Notes under the pieces: model-generated
Databases searched by the model: none
What the model was told of the DNA's origin: nothing
What the model saw: only the letters and a program-made list of their open reading frames with translations
Shown here: piece by piece, positions 8,367-16,706 of the stretch
Position numbering within the stretch: the stretch's first letter is position 1
Layout of the letters: every line of letters starts with the position of its first letter
Program-made: the position numbers and the translations under genes
NCBI RefSeq assembly: GCF_011800755.1
Contig: NZ_JAATJW010000005.1
Coordinates: 28,059-92,058 of the forward strand
Reading direction: 5' to 3'
DNA: 64,000 nucleotides
DNA from: Listeria valentina
Lineage (GTDB): Bacteria > Bacillota > Bacilli > Lactobacillales > Listeriaceae

Positions 8367-9668
8367 GTGGCAATTAAGGAAATCACGATGCCAAAGCTCG
8401 GTGAGAGTGTAACGGAAGGAACGATTAGTTCTTGGTTAGTCGAACCGGGTCAAAAAGTTGAAAAATATGATGCAATTGCAGAGGTTTTAACGGATAAAGT
8501 TACAGCGGAGGTTCCTTCTTCTTATGCAGGAACGATCAAAGAACTGATTGCAAAGGAAGATGAAACGCTTGAAGTTGGAGCTGTGATTTGTACGATTGAA
8601 ACAGATGAAGCGCAAGATGTGGATGAAACTAGTGTAGAAGAAAAAGCGCCTGAAAAGGAAGCAGAACCTGAACCTGAAGATGCTCCCCAAAGTGGTGGAG
8701 GAAATATTCAGCAAGCGAAAGCAAATGCGCCGTCTGGTGCTCGCCTTTCTCCCGCAGTGTTACGTCTTTCAGCTGAACACGGTGTGGATTTAAATGAAGT
8801 TGCAGGAAGCGGAAAAGGCGGTCGAATCACACGGAAAGATATTTTACAGTTCGTTCAAAATGGTGGGGCAAGCTCGCAAAAACAAGTGAGTCAACCCGCA
8901 GAACCAGTTGCAACAACTGCTAGGCCTAAGCAAGAAAAAGCCGCTAGTGAACTTCCGAAAGCAGCAAACGGCGACCGTGAAATTCCAGTTAGTGGAGTTC
9001 GTAAAGCGATCGCGAAACACATGGTGGAAAGTAAACACGAAATTCCACACGCTTGGATGATGACAGAAGCAGATGCAACAAACCTTGTGCGCTACAGAAA
9101 CAGCTTAAAAGATAAATTTAAGCAAGAGGAAGGGTTTAGCTTAACGTATTTTGCTTTCTTTATCAAAGCAGTTGCGCAAACGCTGAAAGAATTCCCTACG
9201 TTAAACAGCACTTGGGCAGGCGATAAAATTATTGAGCATAAAGACGTGAATATCTCGATTGCCATTGCGGCCAATGATTTGCTTTATGTGCCGGTCATTA
9301 AAAATGCAGATGAAAAATCCATCAAAGGAATCGCGCGTGAAATTAGCGAGCTTGCAGCGAAAGCAAGAAACAATAAATTAACGCAAGATGACATGTCAGG
9401 TGGAACTTTCACTGTGAATAGCACAGGCTCATTCGGCTCTGTTCAGTCTATGGGGATTATCAATCATCCACAAGCGGCAATCTTACAAGTTGAATCCATT
9501 GTCAAACGACCAGTTGTGATTGACGAGATGATTGCGATTCGTGATATGGTTAACTTGTGCTTATCGATTGACCACCGGATTTTGGATGGTCTTATGGCTG
9601 GCCGCTTCTTACAAGCGATCAAGAAAAAAGTCGAAGAAATTTCGAAAGACAATACACCAATTTACTAA
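8367..9668 (+). CDS. bkdB: Branched-chain 2-oxoacid dehydrogenase E2 (dihydrolipoyl acyltransferase)
   Basis: 433 aa from a GTG start placed 6-7 bases after GAAGGAGTG. The order of domains is: lipoyl domain with lipoylated K44 in LTDKVTAEV; an acidic Pro/Glu linker (about 85-115); the peripheral subunit-binding domain with RLSPAVLRLSAEHGVDLNEVAG and GRITRKDIL (about 125-155); a second linker; and the catalytic core ending in SIDHRILDG, whose His and Asp (near residue 400) are the acyltransferase residues. It forms the core of the complex and is the last gene of the operon, followed by an unusual structured 3' region. Confidence 0.95.
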   Translation: MAIKEITMPKLGESVTEGTISSWLVEPGQKVEKYDAIAEVLTDKVTAEVPSSYAGTIKELIAKEDETLEVGAVICTIETDEAQDVDETSVEEKAPEKEAEPEPEDAPQSGGGNIQQAKANAPSGARLSPAVLRLSAEHGVDLNEVAGSGKGGRITRKDILQFVQNGGASSQKQVSQPAEPVATTARPKQEKAASELPKAANGDREIPVSGVRKAIAKHMVESKHEIPHAWMMTEADATNLVRYRNSLKDKFKQEEGFSLTYFAFFIKAVAQTLKEFPTLNSTWAGDKIIEHKDVNISIAIAANDLLYVPVIKNADEKSIKGIAREISELAAKARNNKLTQDDMSGGTFTVNSTGSFGSVQSMGIINHPQAAILQVESIVKRPVVIDEMIAIRDMVNLCLSIDHRILDGLMAGRFLQAIKKKVEEISKDNTPIY

Positions 9669-9684
9669 CAATGTTTGAAACGCT

Positions 9685-9742
9685 GAGTTTGGGGGTACTG
9701 AAATTTACATCTAGAATTTATACCCCTAAACTCCCTAGATGT
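9685..9742 (+). other. Self-complementary 3' untranslated region of bkdB with two competing stems
   Basis: Stem A pairs GAGTTTGGGGGTA (9685-9697) with TACCCCTAAACTC (9721-9733): 13 bp including one G-U, with a 23-nt loop. Stem B pairs ACATCTAG inside that loop (9707-9714) with CTAGATGT (9735-9742): 8 perfect bp. Stem B would need the 3' strand of stem A in its loop, so the two probably exclude each other. It lies between the bkdB stop and the terminator. It matches no riboswitch class I recognise. It could be a 3' UTR-derived small RNA or a stability element. Confidence 0.5.
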
Positions 9743-9748
9743 TTTTGG

Positions 9749-9778
9749 GTAGTGCTCATTGGGTGCTACTCTTTTTTT
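9749..9778 (+). terminator. Terminator of the bkd operon
   Basis: GTAGTGCTC and GGGTGCTAC pair over 9 bp (three G-U) with loop ATT, followed by TCTTTTTTT. Confidence 0.65.
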
Positions 9779-9780
9779 AT

Positions 9781-9807
9781 AATAAAAAAGCCGAAGTTAT
9801 TCGACTT
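9781..9807 (-). terminator. Terminator of prli42
   Basis: On the minus strand AAGTCGAA-taac-TTCGGCTT with a T run begins one base after the prli42 stop. It converges with the bkd terminator. Confidence 0.7.
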
Positions 9808-9903
9808 TTAAAGAACCATAAGCACACCAGTTAAAACACTTGATAGCACGATCGCAATCAGCATCAAGATGACAACAAAGCGGACAACTTTTTTATTTGA
9901 CAT
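9808..9903 (-). CDS. prli42: Prli42-like stressosome membrane anchor miniprotein (31 aa, DUF4044 type)
   Basis: This 31-codon gene runs ATG (9901-9903) to TAA (9808-9810). The product starts MSNKKVVRF, followed by one continuous hydrophobic helix (about residues 9-31) with the central run LMLIAIVLSSVLTGVL and no charge after R8. This closely matches my memory of Listeria Prli42, a 31-aa inner-membrane protein that tethers the stressosome (RsbR) and relays oxidative stress to sigma-B. The gene is complete: promoter TTGAAG-17-TAAAAT, an AGGAG site 13 bases upstream (slightly long spacing), and its own terminator. It is too short for most gene finders. Confidence 0.88.
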   Translation of the reverse strand: MSNKKVVRFVVILMLIAIVLSSVLTGVLMVL

Positions 9904-9950
9904 AGAACTTATAGAGCTCCTCTCTCTGGAAAACTTTTTTATTTAGTACG

Positions 9951-9979
9951 ATTTTAACAATTTTTGTTCGGTTCTTCAA
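9951..9979 (-). promoter_or_regulatory. Promoter of prli42
   Basis: On the minus strand TTGAAG (9974-9979) and TAAAAT (9951-9956) are 17 bp apart. The leader to the ATG is about 45 nt. This is a sigma-A-like site; no sigma-B (GTTT/GGGTAT) pattern is seen. Apart from prli42 and its signals, the bkdB-pepT gap holds no other gene I can see. Confidence 0.65.
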
Positions 9980-10027
9980 GGTGAAACTAACTTTTAGCGA
10001 AGACTGAATGAAGAAAGAAGGCTTACC

Positions 10028-11134
10028 ATGGCAATTTCGGATGTGCATTCCTATTTTGAAACCATCACACGTATTTATTCTCCTTCTGGTGAAGAAGATG
10101 AACTGATTCGGTATCTTGAAGCAGAGTTCGATCGTCAAGCGGTTTCTGTGATCTATAATGGTGCCGGCGGGCTAATTGCTCGGATTCCCGCGACAAATGA
10201 AGAGTATCCGGCGCTCTTTTTTGTTGCCCATCTAGATACGGCATCAAATGGAACAAAACCAGAAGTGATTCTTGAAAAGAAGACTTATAAAGCGTCAGCT
10301 GGGTTTCTTGGAGCGGATGACAAAGCAGGTGTTGCAGCACTTCTTGCAGTTATTTCTACCTTGAAGGAAACGAGGATGCCACACGGGACGATTGAGTTTA
10401 TTTTTACAACGAAGGAAGAAAGTGGTCTGCAAGGTGTGAAAATGCTTGAATTAAGTCGCCTTTCAGCAAGATATGGCTTTTGTCTTGATGCGCCTGGTGA
10501 AGTGGGATCTTACCAGCGGATCTCTGATACACAAGCAAAGATGAATTTCCGCGTATTGCAACGCTTTTCAACAAGTGATGTTTCGGGAATTAATGTGGCA
10601 CGAGCCATTTTGCATCATATCAAACAGCTCAGACTTCCGCCTAAGTTTAATCTCGAAATGACTCGGTTTGAAGGAGAACGGAGCGAAGAGGGAGATGAGG
10701 CGGTTCAAGTGGAACTGGACTTATCTGGCTATTTTTTATTAGAAGAACTGCTTCTTGAAGTAGAAAATGTGAAGCTTGCTTTCACGCAGGCAGAACAAAA
10801 ATACGGCGTAAAAGTCGGATCGGATGTGCATATCATTTATCCGGGCTTTGAAATAAAAGAAGCTCATCCAAGTGTAATACTCGCTAAAAGGGCGCTTAAA
10901 CAGCAAGCGCTAGACAGTAAAGAAGTGCGATTTATCGGTGGTTCGGATGCGAATATCTTAAATGACCGCGGATTTGAAACGCTACTCCTTTCTGTCGGTT
11001 ATGAAAAGGCGCATTCGGAAAATGAACAAATTACCCAAGACTCGCTCCTCGTTTTAACCCAAGTTGTTTTAGATATCTTAACTCAAAGTCGGGGTATGGA
11101 AGTCGTGACTGCCTTTCCGAAAACGCGTGAGTGA
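10028..11134 (+). CDS. M20-family zinc peptidase (PepT/YqjE-like)
   Basis: 368 aa. Dizinc aminopeptidase fold with visible metal and catalytic residues: H68 and D70 in AHLDT, D97/D98 in GADDKAG, E130/E131 in TKEESG, D154 in CLDAPG and a C-terminal His in EKAHSENE. The middle lid domain (about 175-280) is as in peptidase T-like tripeptidases, though it aligns better with Bacillus YqjE, which also lies next to the bkd genes. A cytosolic peptidase on small peptides is likely; the substrate is not certain. The ATG follows AAAGAAGG. It is flanked by prli42 (divergent) and gnd. Confidence 0.85.
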   Translation: MAISDVHSYFETITRIYSPSGEEDELIRYLEAEFDRQAVSVIYNGAGGLIARIPATNEEYPALFFVAHLDTASNGTKPEVILEKKTYKASAGFLGADDKAGVAALLAVISTLKETRMPHGTIEFIFTTKEESGLQGVKMLELSRLSARYGFCLDAPGEVGSYQRISDTQAKMNFRVLQRFSTSDVSGINVARAILHHIKQLRLPPKFNLEMTRFEGERSEEGDEAVQVELDLSGYFLLEELLLEVENVKLAFTQAEQKYGVKVGSDVHIIYPGFEIKEAHPSVILAKRALKQQALDSKEVRFIGGSDANILNDRGFETLLLSVGYEKAHSENEQITQDSLLVLTQVVLDILTQSRGMEVVTAFPKTRE

Positions 11135-11145
11135 AGAAGATTCAT

Positions 11146-11174
11146 TTGCTCGCAACGTTCTATTTTGGTATAGT
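11146..11174 (+). promoter_or_regulatory. Promoter of gnd
   Basis: TTGCTC (11146-11151) and TATAGT (11169-11174) are spaced by 17 bp, starting 11 bp after the peptidase stop. Confidence 0.65.
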
Positions 11175-11243
11175 TAAAGGGTTGAAAGAAAGTAGGACAG
11201 GTTTTCTGTCTGGAATAAAAGCAGGAAGGGAAGAATATTTCAA

Positions 11244-12662
11244 ATGGCAAAACAAGAAATTGGAGTAATCGGAATGGGTGTTATGGGACGTAACCTCGCT
11301 TTGAACATTGAAAGTCGTGGTCATACTGTTTCCATTTTTAACCGTTCGTCTGAAAAAACGAAAACGGTGATGGAAGAACATCCCGATAAAAAATTGGTTC
11401 CGACATATAGCTTAGAGGAGTTTGTCGAATCACTTGAAGTTCCACGCCGCGTTCTCATCATGGTTAAAGCTGGCGAAGCAACTGATATGATGATCGAAGC
11501 TGTGAAACCTTTCCTTACAGAAGGCGATATTTTAATTGATGGAGGAAATGCCTTTTTCAAAGATACTATTCGTCGTAACAAAGAGCTGAGCGAAGAAGGC
11601 TTCAATTTCATCGGAACTGGTGTTTCCGGCGGAGAAGAAGGGGCGCTTAAAGGTCCTTCTATCATGCCTGGTGGTCAGCGTAAAGCTTATGATTTAGTAG
11701 CACCAATCTTGCGTGAAATTGCTGCGGTTGCTGACGGAGAACCCTGTGTAACATACATTGGTCCAGACGGGGCAGGGCACTATGTAAAAATGGTGCATAA
11801 CGGAATCGAATATGGCGACATGCAACTAATTGCAGAAGCTTATACGATTTTAAAAGATATCGTTGGCTTAAGTCATGATGAACTTGCTGAAGTGTTCGCT
11901 GAATGGAATGAAGGCGAATTAGATAGCTACTTAATCGAAATTACTAAAAACATCTTGACGGTTCGTGATGATGTGACTGGTAAACCGATTGTCGATGTGA
12001 TTTTGGATAAAGCAGGACAAAAAGGAACTGGGAAATGGACGAGTCAAAGTGCGTTAGATCTTGGTGTGCCACTTTCTTTAATTACTGAATCTGTTTTTGC
12101 GCGCTATATTTCAGCGTTAAAAGAAGAACGTGTTCATGCAAGTTCTGTACTGACAGGACCTTCAAGTTATCAATTTAGTGGTGATAAAAAAGCGTTTATC
12201 GAATCGGTTCGTCGGGCGCTATATTTCAGTAAAATTGCTTCTTACGCACAAGGCTTTGCACAAATGAAAGCAGCAAGTGATGAATATAATTGGGATCTAC
12301 AATACGGAGAAATTGCTAAGATTTTCCGTGCGGGTTGTATCATCCGTGCTCGCTTCTTGCAAAAAATTACAGATGCGTATAATAAAGATAAGAACTTAGA
12401 CAATTTGTTACTTGATCCTTATTTCAAAGACATCGCAGACAATTATCAAGGTGCACTTCGTGAAGTAGTTGCAGAAGCTGTTAAAGCAGGAATTCCTGTT
12501 CCAACATTCTCAGCAGCTATTAGCTACTATGATAGCTATCGCTCAAGTGTGCTTCCTGCAAACTTGATTCAAGCGCAACGAGACTACTTCGGTGCGCACA
12601 CGTACGAACGTGTCGACAAACCTGGAACGTTCCATACGGAATGGCCAGAAGTAGATGAATAA
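11244..12662 (+). CDS. gnd: 6-phosphogluconate dehydrogenase (decarboxylating)
   Basis: 472 aa, the usual length. It oxidises 6-phosphogluconate to ribulose 5-phosphate and CO2, making NADPH in the pentose phosphate pathway. It has the N-terminal Rossmann motif [13 protein letters not shown] (residues 7-19) with NRSSEKT as the NADP phosphate contact, catalytic segments GVSGGEEGA and [14 protein letters not shown], and the helical C-terminal dimerisation domain with the substrate-binding tail near [25 protein letters not shown]. It is monocistronic, bounded by its own promoter and a strong terminator. Confidence 0.97.
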   Translation: MAKQEIGVIGMGVMGRNLALNIESRGHTVSIFNRSSEKTKTVMEEHPDKKLVPTYSLEEFVESLEVPRRVLIMVKAGEATDMMIEAVKPFLTEGDILIDGGNAFFKDTIRRNKELSEEGFNFIGTGVSGGEEGALKGPSIMPGGQRKAYDLVAPILREIAAVADGEPCVTYIGPDGAGHYVKMVHNGIEYGDMQLIAEAYTILKDIVGLSHDELAEVFAEWNEGELDSYLIEITKNILTVRDDVTGKPIVDVILDKAGQKGTGKWTSQSALDLGVPLSLITESVFARYISALKEERVHASSVLTGPSSYQFSGDKKAFIESVRRALYFSKIASYAQGFAQMKAASDEYNWDLQYGEIAKIFRAGCIIRARFLQKITDAYNKDKNLDNLLLDPYFKDIADNYQGALREVVAEAVKAGIPVPTFSAAISYYDSYRSSVLPANLIQAQRDYFGAHTYERVDKPGTFHTEWPEVDE

Positions 12663-12670
12663 GACTTTAT

Positions 12671-12716
12671 AAAAAGCGACGCATTTTTTCTTCTTGAAAG
12701 AATGCGTCGCTTTTTT
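12671..12716 (+). terminator. Terminator of gnd
   Basis: AAAAAGCGACGCATT and AATGCGTCGCTTTTTT form a 15-bp perfect stem around a 15-nt loop. Confidence 0.9.
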
Positions 12717-12800
12717 GATTTGTTTTCTGAAAAATACATGAGAATATAACCGATTTAAATAATAATTTACTAAAAAATAGCTGGATCAAGCGGTTAAGAG

Positions 12801-12828
12801 TTGTTTTATCTTTAAAGTTCGTTACAAT
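12801..12828 (+). promoter_or_regulatory. Promoter of lisRK
   Basis: TTGTTT (12801-12806) and TACAAT (12823-12828) are spaced by 16 bp, about 45 bp upstream of the lisR ATG. Confidence 0.6.
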
Positions 12829-12871
12829 AGTAATAGATGTATAGTCATGACTCGAAAGAGAGGTTTTTTGG

Positions 12872-13552
12872 ATGAGCAAAATCCTGATAGTTGAAGATGA
12901 AAAAAATTTAGCTCGCTTTATTGAACTTGAGCTTCAACATGAAAATTATGAAACGATAGTTGCAAATGATGGTCGCGCTGGACTGGAACTTGCACTTAAT
13001 GAAGAATGGGATGCGATTTTGCTTGATTTGATGCTGCCGCACTTAAATGGAATGGAAGTTTGCCGCAGAATTCGTCAAGTGAAACAAACCCCGATTATTA
13101 TGATTACAGCACGTGATTCTGTGATTGACCGCGTTTCGGGTCTTGATCATGGAGCAGATGATTATATCGTGAAACCTTTTGCGATTGAAGAATTGCTCGC
13201 ACGACTTCGTTCCCTTTTACGACGCGTTGAAACAGCGGAACAGTCGGCGAAACAAACGACTCTTGAATACCGTGATTTGGTAGTGGAAAAAGAAAGTCGG
13301 ATTGTGAGACGCGGGGAAGAAGTGATCGATTTAACAAAACGTGAATATGAGCTTCTTTTAACTTTGATGGAAAATGTCAATATTGTGCTTACACGTGAAG
13401 TACTATTAAACAAGGTTTGGGGCTATGAAACAGAAGTCGAAACGAATGTCGTGGATGTTTATGTTCGATATTTGCGGAATAAAATTGATCATGATGATGA
13501 GGAAAGTTATATTCAAACCGTTCGCGGTACTGGATATGTGATGCGTACATGA
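12872..13552 (+). CDS. lisR: Response regulator LisR (OmpR/PhoB type)
   Basis: 226 aa. The receiver domain has acidic E8/D9, phospho-acceptor D52 in LLDLMLP, T79 and K101 in DYIVKPF. The C-terminal winged-helix output domain (about 130-226) contains LTKREYELLLTLMENVN and the recognition region NVVDVYVRYLRNKID and VRGTGYVM. The gene overlaps the following kinase gene by four bases (ATGA), and the position gnd-lisR-lisK-yidC matches Listeria. In L. monocytogenes LisRK governs envelope, acid, ethanol and nisin stress responses; that role is assigned here by homology and location. Confidence 0.93.
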   Translation: MSKILIVEDEKNLARFIELELQHENYETIVANDGRAGLELALNEEWDAILLDLMLPHLNGMEVCRRIRQVKQTPIIMITARDSVIDRVSGLDHGADDYIVKPFAIEELLARLRSLLRRVETAEQSAKQTTLEYRDLVVEKESRIVRRGEEVIDLTKREYELLLTLMENVNIVLTREVLLNKVWGYETEVETNVVDVYVRYLRNKIDHDDEESYIQTVRGTGYVMRT

Positions 13553-15039
13553 CAGGCGTTAGCAATTTTTCACTAAAGAGTCGTTCTTTAAAATTCAAAT
13601 GGACTTTTGGAGCATCTGCTGCGATTTTTTTGACTTTCTTTTTATTTTCGTATGCGATTTATCAAGGGATTGGTCAGATGCTCTTAAATGAAGAAGAGGA
13701 GAAAGTAAATTCACTTCTAGCGGAAACTACTTCTAATCAAGTCCTCAAATCGGGCAACTTGGACAATGCTGATTTGCTAAAAGAAGTCTTTGATAAAAGC
13801 CCAAGTATTAGTCGCAAAATTCAAGACCAAGTCATCGCTATTTATGATGACAAGGGAAATCAACTCGACAAGTATTTCCTTACCTCTAGCCAAAAGACAG
13901 CTAATAATGATTTTACAAAGTATTTTCATACGGATATTAGTGATAAAGTGACGAGTAAACCAACCATTAGCGGCGATAAAATGCTGATTTCACAAGGTCC
14001 GATTACGTCGGTAGAAGATAATTCGACGGTAATTGGGTACGTGCAAATTATCAATCCGCTAACAAGTTATAACCGCATTATGGATCGCCTTTTACTGACG
14101 ATGTTTTTACTTGGTGCGGTAGCGCTTTTCATTAGTGGCATGCTTGGTTATTTGCTTGCACAAAACTTCTTACGTCCGTTAACGAAACTTGCTAAAGGGA
14201 TGAACGATGTCCGCAATAATGGTTTCCAAAAACGGATTGAAACGACTTCAAAATCGCGGGATGAAATTACAGAATTAACGGTGATTTTTAACGATATGAT
14301 GACCCGGATTGAAAACAGTTTTGAGCAGCAAAAACAATTTGTGGAAGACGCTTCCCATGAACTTCGAACGCCTGTGCAAATTATGGAAGGACATCTTAAA
14401 CTTCTTGACCGTTGGGGGAAAAATGACCCCGAGGTACTCGATGAATCGCTTAAGGCTTCACTTACAGAACTTGATCGAATGAAACGGCTCGTTCAAGAAA
14501 TGTTAGATCTTTCAAGAGCTGAGCAAGTTTCACAGACGAAAGAGCTGCAAATTACGAGCATTAATGATACGGTTGAGCAAGTGCGACGCAATTTTGAAAT
14601 CATGTATGAAGATTTTCGTTTCACGCTTGAAGAACCCGAAAAGAATTTATTTGCACTCATCCAACACAATCACCTCGAGCAGTTGTTGATCATCGTGATG
14701 GATAACGCGGTTAAATATTCTGGGGACTCAAAAGAAGTCAATATGCAGTTGTTAAAAAATAAAGAGCAAGTGCAAATTGTGATTCGTGACCACGGGGTTG
14801 GGATTTCTGAAGATGAAATTGAGAAAGTCTTCAATCGTTTTTACCGAGTAGATAAGGCAAGAAGCAGGGAGCGTGGCGGAAACGGCCTAGGACTTGCGAT
14901 TGCGAAACAATTAGTTGAAGGCTATTTAGGGACGATTGGCGCTGAGAGTGTCGAAGGAAGCGGAACAGCTATCACAATTACACTCCCACTCATCGAAAAA
15001 GAGCCTACTAATAAAAAAACAGAAACGAAAAAAGACTAG
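13549..15039 (+). CDS. lisK: Sensor histidine kinase LisK
   Basis: 496 aa. The N-terminus has a membrane helix (about 20-42) and an extracellular region of about 135 residues, followed by a second helix (about 180-205) and a HAMP linker. The HisKA domain carries phospho-accepting H270 in DASHELRTPVQIM. The ATPase domain has the N box NAVKYS, G1 RDHGVGISEDE, F box FNRFYRVDKARSR and G2 GGNGLGLAIAKQL. The C-terminal 15 residues are a Lys/Thr-rich tail. It overlaps lisR (ATGA) and ends at a bidirectional terminator shared with yidC. Confidence 0.93.
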   Translation: MTGVSNFSLKSRSLKFKWTFGASAAIFLTFFLFSYAIYQGIGQMLLNEEEEKVNSLLAETTSNQVLKSGNLDNADLLKEVFDKSPSISRKIQDQVIAIYDDKGNQLDKYFLTSSQKTANNDFTKYFHTDISDKVTSKPTISGDKMLISQGPITSVEDNSTVIGYVQIINPLTSYNRIMDRLLLTMFLLGAVALFISGMLGYLLAQNFLRPLTKLAKGMNDVRNNGFQKRIETTSKSRDEITELTVIFNDMMTRIENSFEQQKQFVEDASHELRTPVQIMEGHLKLLDRWGKNDPEVLDESLKASLTELDRMKRLVQEMLDLSRAEQVSQTKELQITSINDTVEQVRRNFEIMYEDFRFTLEEPEKNLFALIQHNHLEQLLIIVMDNAVKYSGDSKEVNMQLLKNKEQVQIVIRDHGVGISEDEIEKVFNRFYRVDKARSRERGGNGLGLAIAKQLVEGYLGTIGAESVEGSGTAITITLPLIEKEPTNKKTETKKD

Positions 15040-15042
15040 CAG

Positions 15043-15080
15043 AAAAAAGCACGAAGTGAGCGATCTCACTTCGTGCTTTT
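15043..15080. terminator. Bidirectional terminator between lisK and yidC
   Basis: AAAAAAGCACGAAGTGAG-cgat-CTCACTTCGTGCTTTT is a near-perfect stem with T runs on both strands, serving convergent lisK and yidC. Confidence 0.9.
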
Positions 15081-15084
15081 TAAA

Positions 15085-15906
15085 TTATTTCTTTTGTTTT
15101 TCCACAGTTTCTTCAAATTCCTTTTCGCTTGCTTCCATTTCTTTAATCTCTGGATGTTTGTTCATATAAAGTTTTTTCGTAAGTAACGTTTGACCAGCTA
15201 GGAAGATCCCACCGACAGCCCAGTAAAGTGCAAGGGCAGATGGAGCAGAGAAGGAAATGAATAGGATCATAGCAGGAGAAAGTAATCCCATGATCCGCAT
15301 TTGTTTTTTCTGTTCCGGCGTGTAACCAATCATTGAAACGTAATATTGACCCAAGTATACAAGACCAGCAATCACAGCAAGAATCGTATCCGGTGACCCG
15401 AGGTTAAACCATAAGAACGTATGCGAAGCAATCGCATCAGATCCACGAATAGCATAATAAAAGGCCATCAAAATAGGCATTTGAATGAGCAACGGTAAAC
15501 AACCCAATTGCATCGGATTGATGTTGTACTTTTGGTAAACGACCATCATTTCTTGTTGAATCTTCGTTTGTTCTTCTTTCGTTGCGGCACGTTTCAACCG
15601 AGCTTGGATATCATCAATTTCAGGTTTTGCGACCGCCATCTTCGATTGCATCTCCATTTGTGCTTTTGCAGTCCGCAAGTTTAGAGGCATGATTGCTGCA
15701 CGAATGATTAAAGTGGTAATAATGATTGCAATTCCATAATTGTTTCCAAAGAAGGATGCAACAAATTGGATAAACCAAGTAAGCGGCCAAATTAAATATT
15801 TATAGAAGAACCCATCTTGATTTTGCGATGGATCCATGCTGCATCCAGAAAGGACTACGAGTCCAATGAGAAGCAGACTAATTAAAAGTATATGTTTCTT
15901 TTTCAC
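15085..15906 (-). CDS. yidC: Membrane protein insertase YidC/OxaA (lipoprotein form)
   Basis: 273 aa from a GTG start, with AGGAGG 11 bases upstream. A lipoprotein signal [22 protein letters not shown] ends at lipobox C22. Then follow about five membrane helices with the conserved insertase segments [48 protein letters not shown] and a charged C-terminal tail. It inserts small membrane proteins and acts with SecYEG. Gram-positives usually carry two paralogues; this one corresponds to the copy next to lisRK. It is the last gene of an acyP-small membrane gene-yidC run. Confidence 0.93.
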   Translation of the reverse strand: MKKKHILLISLLLIGLVVLSGCSMDPSQNQDGFFYKYLIWPLTWFIQFVASFFGNNYGIAIIITTLIIRAAIMPLNLRTAKAQMEMQSKMAVAKPEIDDIQARLKRAATKEEQTKIQQEMMVVYQKYNINPMQLGCLPLLIQMPILMAFYYAIRGSDAIASHTFLWFNLGSPDTILAVIAGLVYLGQYYVSMIGYTPEQKKQMRIMGLLSPAMILFISFSAPSALALYWAVGGIFLAGQTLLTKKLYMNKHPEIKEMEASEKEFEETVEKQKK

Positions 15907-15929
15907 TGTTCTTATTTCCTCCTAAAATT

Positions 15930-16220
15930 TCAATTTGCATAGCTGGAAAGGGAAGAACAATGAGTTTCATCATCACTAGGCTGTGTTTTTTTAAGGGCAA
16001 CAACGATCCAATTTACAACGAAACTAAGTGGCTGCAAAGCATTTATTTTCACTTTTCCAGTTGGAAGATGAAAAATTTGAATCGTTCGAACGTGAGTCGT
16101 CATCGCGGGTTTTAAAAAGTGAATCGCTGGCCAAAATCGAAAGATGGCAAGCGTTAACAGGAAAGTGACGGAAATGGAAATGAATTCAGGCTCTGAAAAC
16201 ATTTGCGCCATTATCCCCAC
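15930..16220 (-). CDS. Small membrane protein of unknown function upstream of yidC
   Basis: 96 aa from a GTG start with AAAGGAGC 10 bases upstream (16231-16238). It has one clear hydrophobic helix (about residues 14-33, ISISVTFLLTLAIFRFW), a basic middle and a second moderately hydrophobic patch around 64-76 (LSFVVNWIVVAL). It is not a family I recognise. It ends 23 bp before yidC and follows acyP by 77 bp on the same strand, so cotranscription with yidC is likely and a link to membrane insertion is possible but unproven. A small hypothetical gene stands in the same place in Listeria, as I recall. Confidence 0.65.
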   Translation of the reverse strand: MGIMAQMFSEPEFISISVTFLLTLAIFRFWPAIHFLKPAMTTHVRTIQIFHLPTGKVKINALQPLSFVVNWIVVALKKTQPSDDETHCSSLSSYAN

Positions 16221-16297
16221 GGTACGATCAGCTCCTTTCCGTGGAACATGTCATTCCTTAACTATAAGCCAAATAAAGTGGGAATTCAAGGCTTATT

Positions 16298-16579
16298 TTA
16301 GTAGACAATATCAAAAGTTTTTCGTTCGGGGACCGGTGCACCTTTGTAAATAAATACTTCATTTATGCGTGCGGCAGGAGATGGCCCTTGTTTAATAGCA
16401 TCAATAAATTTTTCCAAATTATCGCTATTTGCACGAGCGCCAATTTCAACCGAACCATCATCTAAGTTTTTCACAGTGCCGCTTACATCAAACTTATAAG
16501 CTAAATGCTTAGTTGTGTAGCGAAAACCGACACCTTGAACAAGGCCAGTCACACGAATGATTGCTGTTTCAGTAGCCAT
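16298..16579 (-). CDS. acyP: Acylphosphatase
   Basis: 93 aa. A small ferredoxin-like enzyme hydrolysing acyl phosphates. Catalytic R20 lies in VQGVGFRY (phosphate loop) and N38 in [23 protein letters not shown] and the C-terminal F-IVY are also typical. The frame is open 63 bases further upstream, but the ATG at 16579 follows GAAGGGG at 6 bases and matches the family N-terminus. It heads the acyP-small protein-yidC run on the minus strand. Confidence 0.93.
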   Translation of the reverse strand: MATETAIIRVTGLVQGVGFRYTTKHLAYKFDVSGTVKNLDDGSVEIGARANSDNLEKFIDAIKQGPSPAARINEVFIYKGAPVPERKTFDIVY

Positions 16580-16613
16580 AACAAACCCCTTCTTTCTTCT
16601 ATCATTTAACACT

Positions 16614-16642
16614 AGTGTAGCTTTTTTTAGTTTGAGTTTCAA
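16614..16642 (-). promoter_or_regulatory. Promoter of acyP-yidC run
   Basis: On the minus strand TTGAAA (16637-16642) and TACACT (16614-16619) are 17 bp apart. Its -35 lies three bases from the -35 of the divergent promoter for the DUF1033 gene. Confidence 0.65.
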
Positions 16643-16645
16643 AAA

Positions 16646-16674
16646 TTTACATTCCTGTTTGAGCTTGCTATAAT
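16646..16674 (+). promoter_or_regulatory. Promoter of DUF1033 gene-fni
   Basis: TTTACA (16646-16651) and TATAAT (16669-16674), spaced by 17 bp; a near-consensus sigma-A site. Confidence 0.75.
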
Positions 16675-16706
16675 CGGGATAGTGAATAAACTAGGAGATG
16701 GTCGCT

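Noticed and set aside
9685..9742. H-type pseudoknot after bkdB
   Set aside because: The second stem begins one nucleotide after a 13-bp first stem, too short a loop to cross it; competing stems are more likely.
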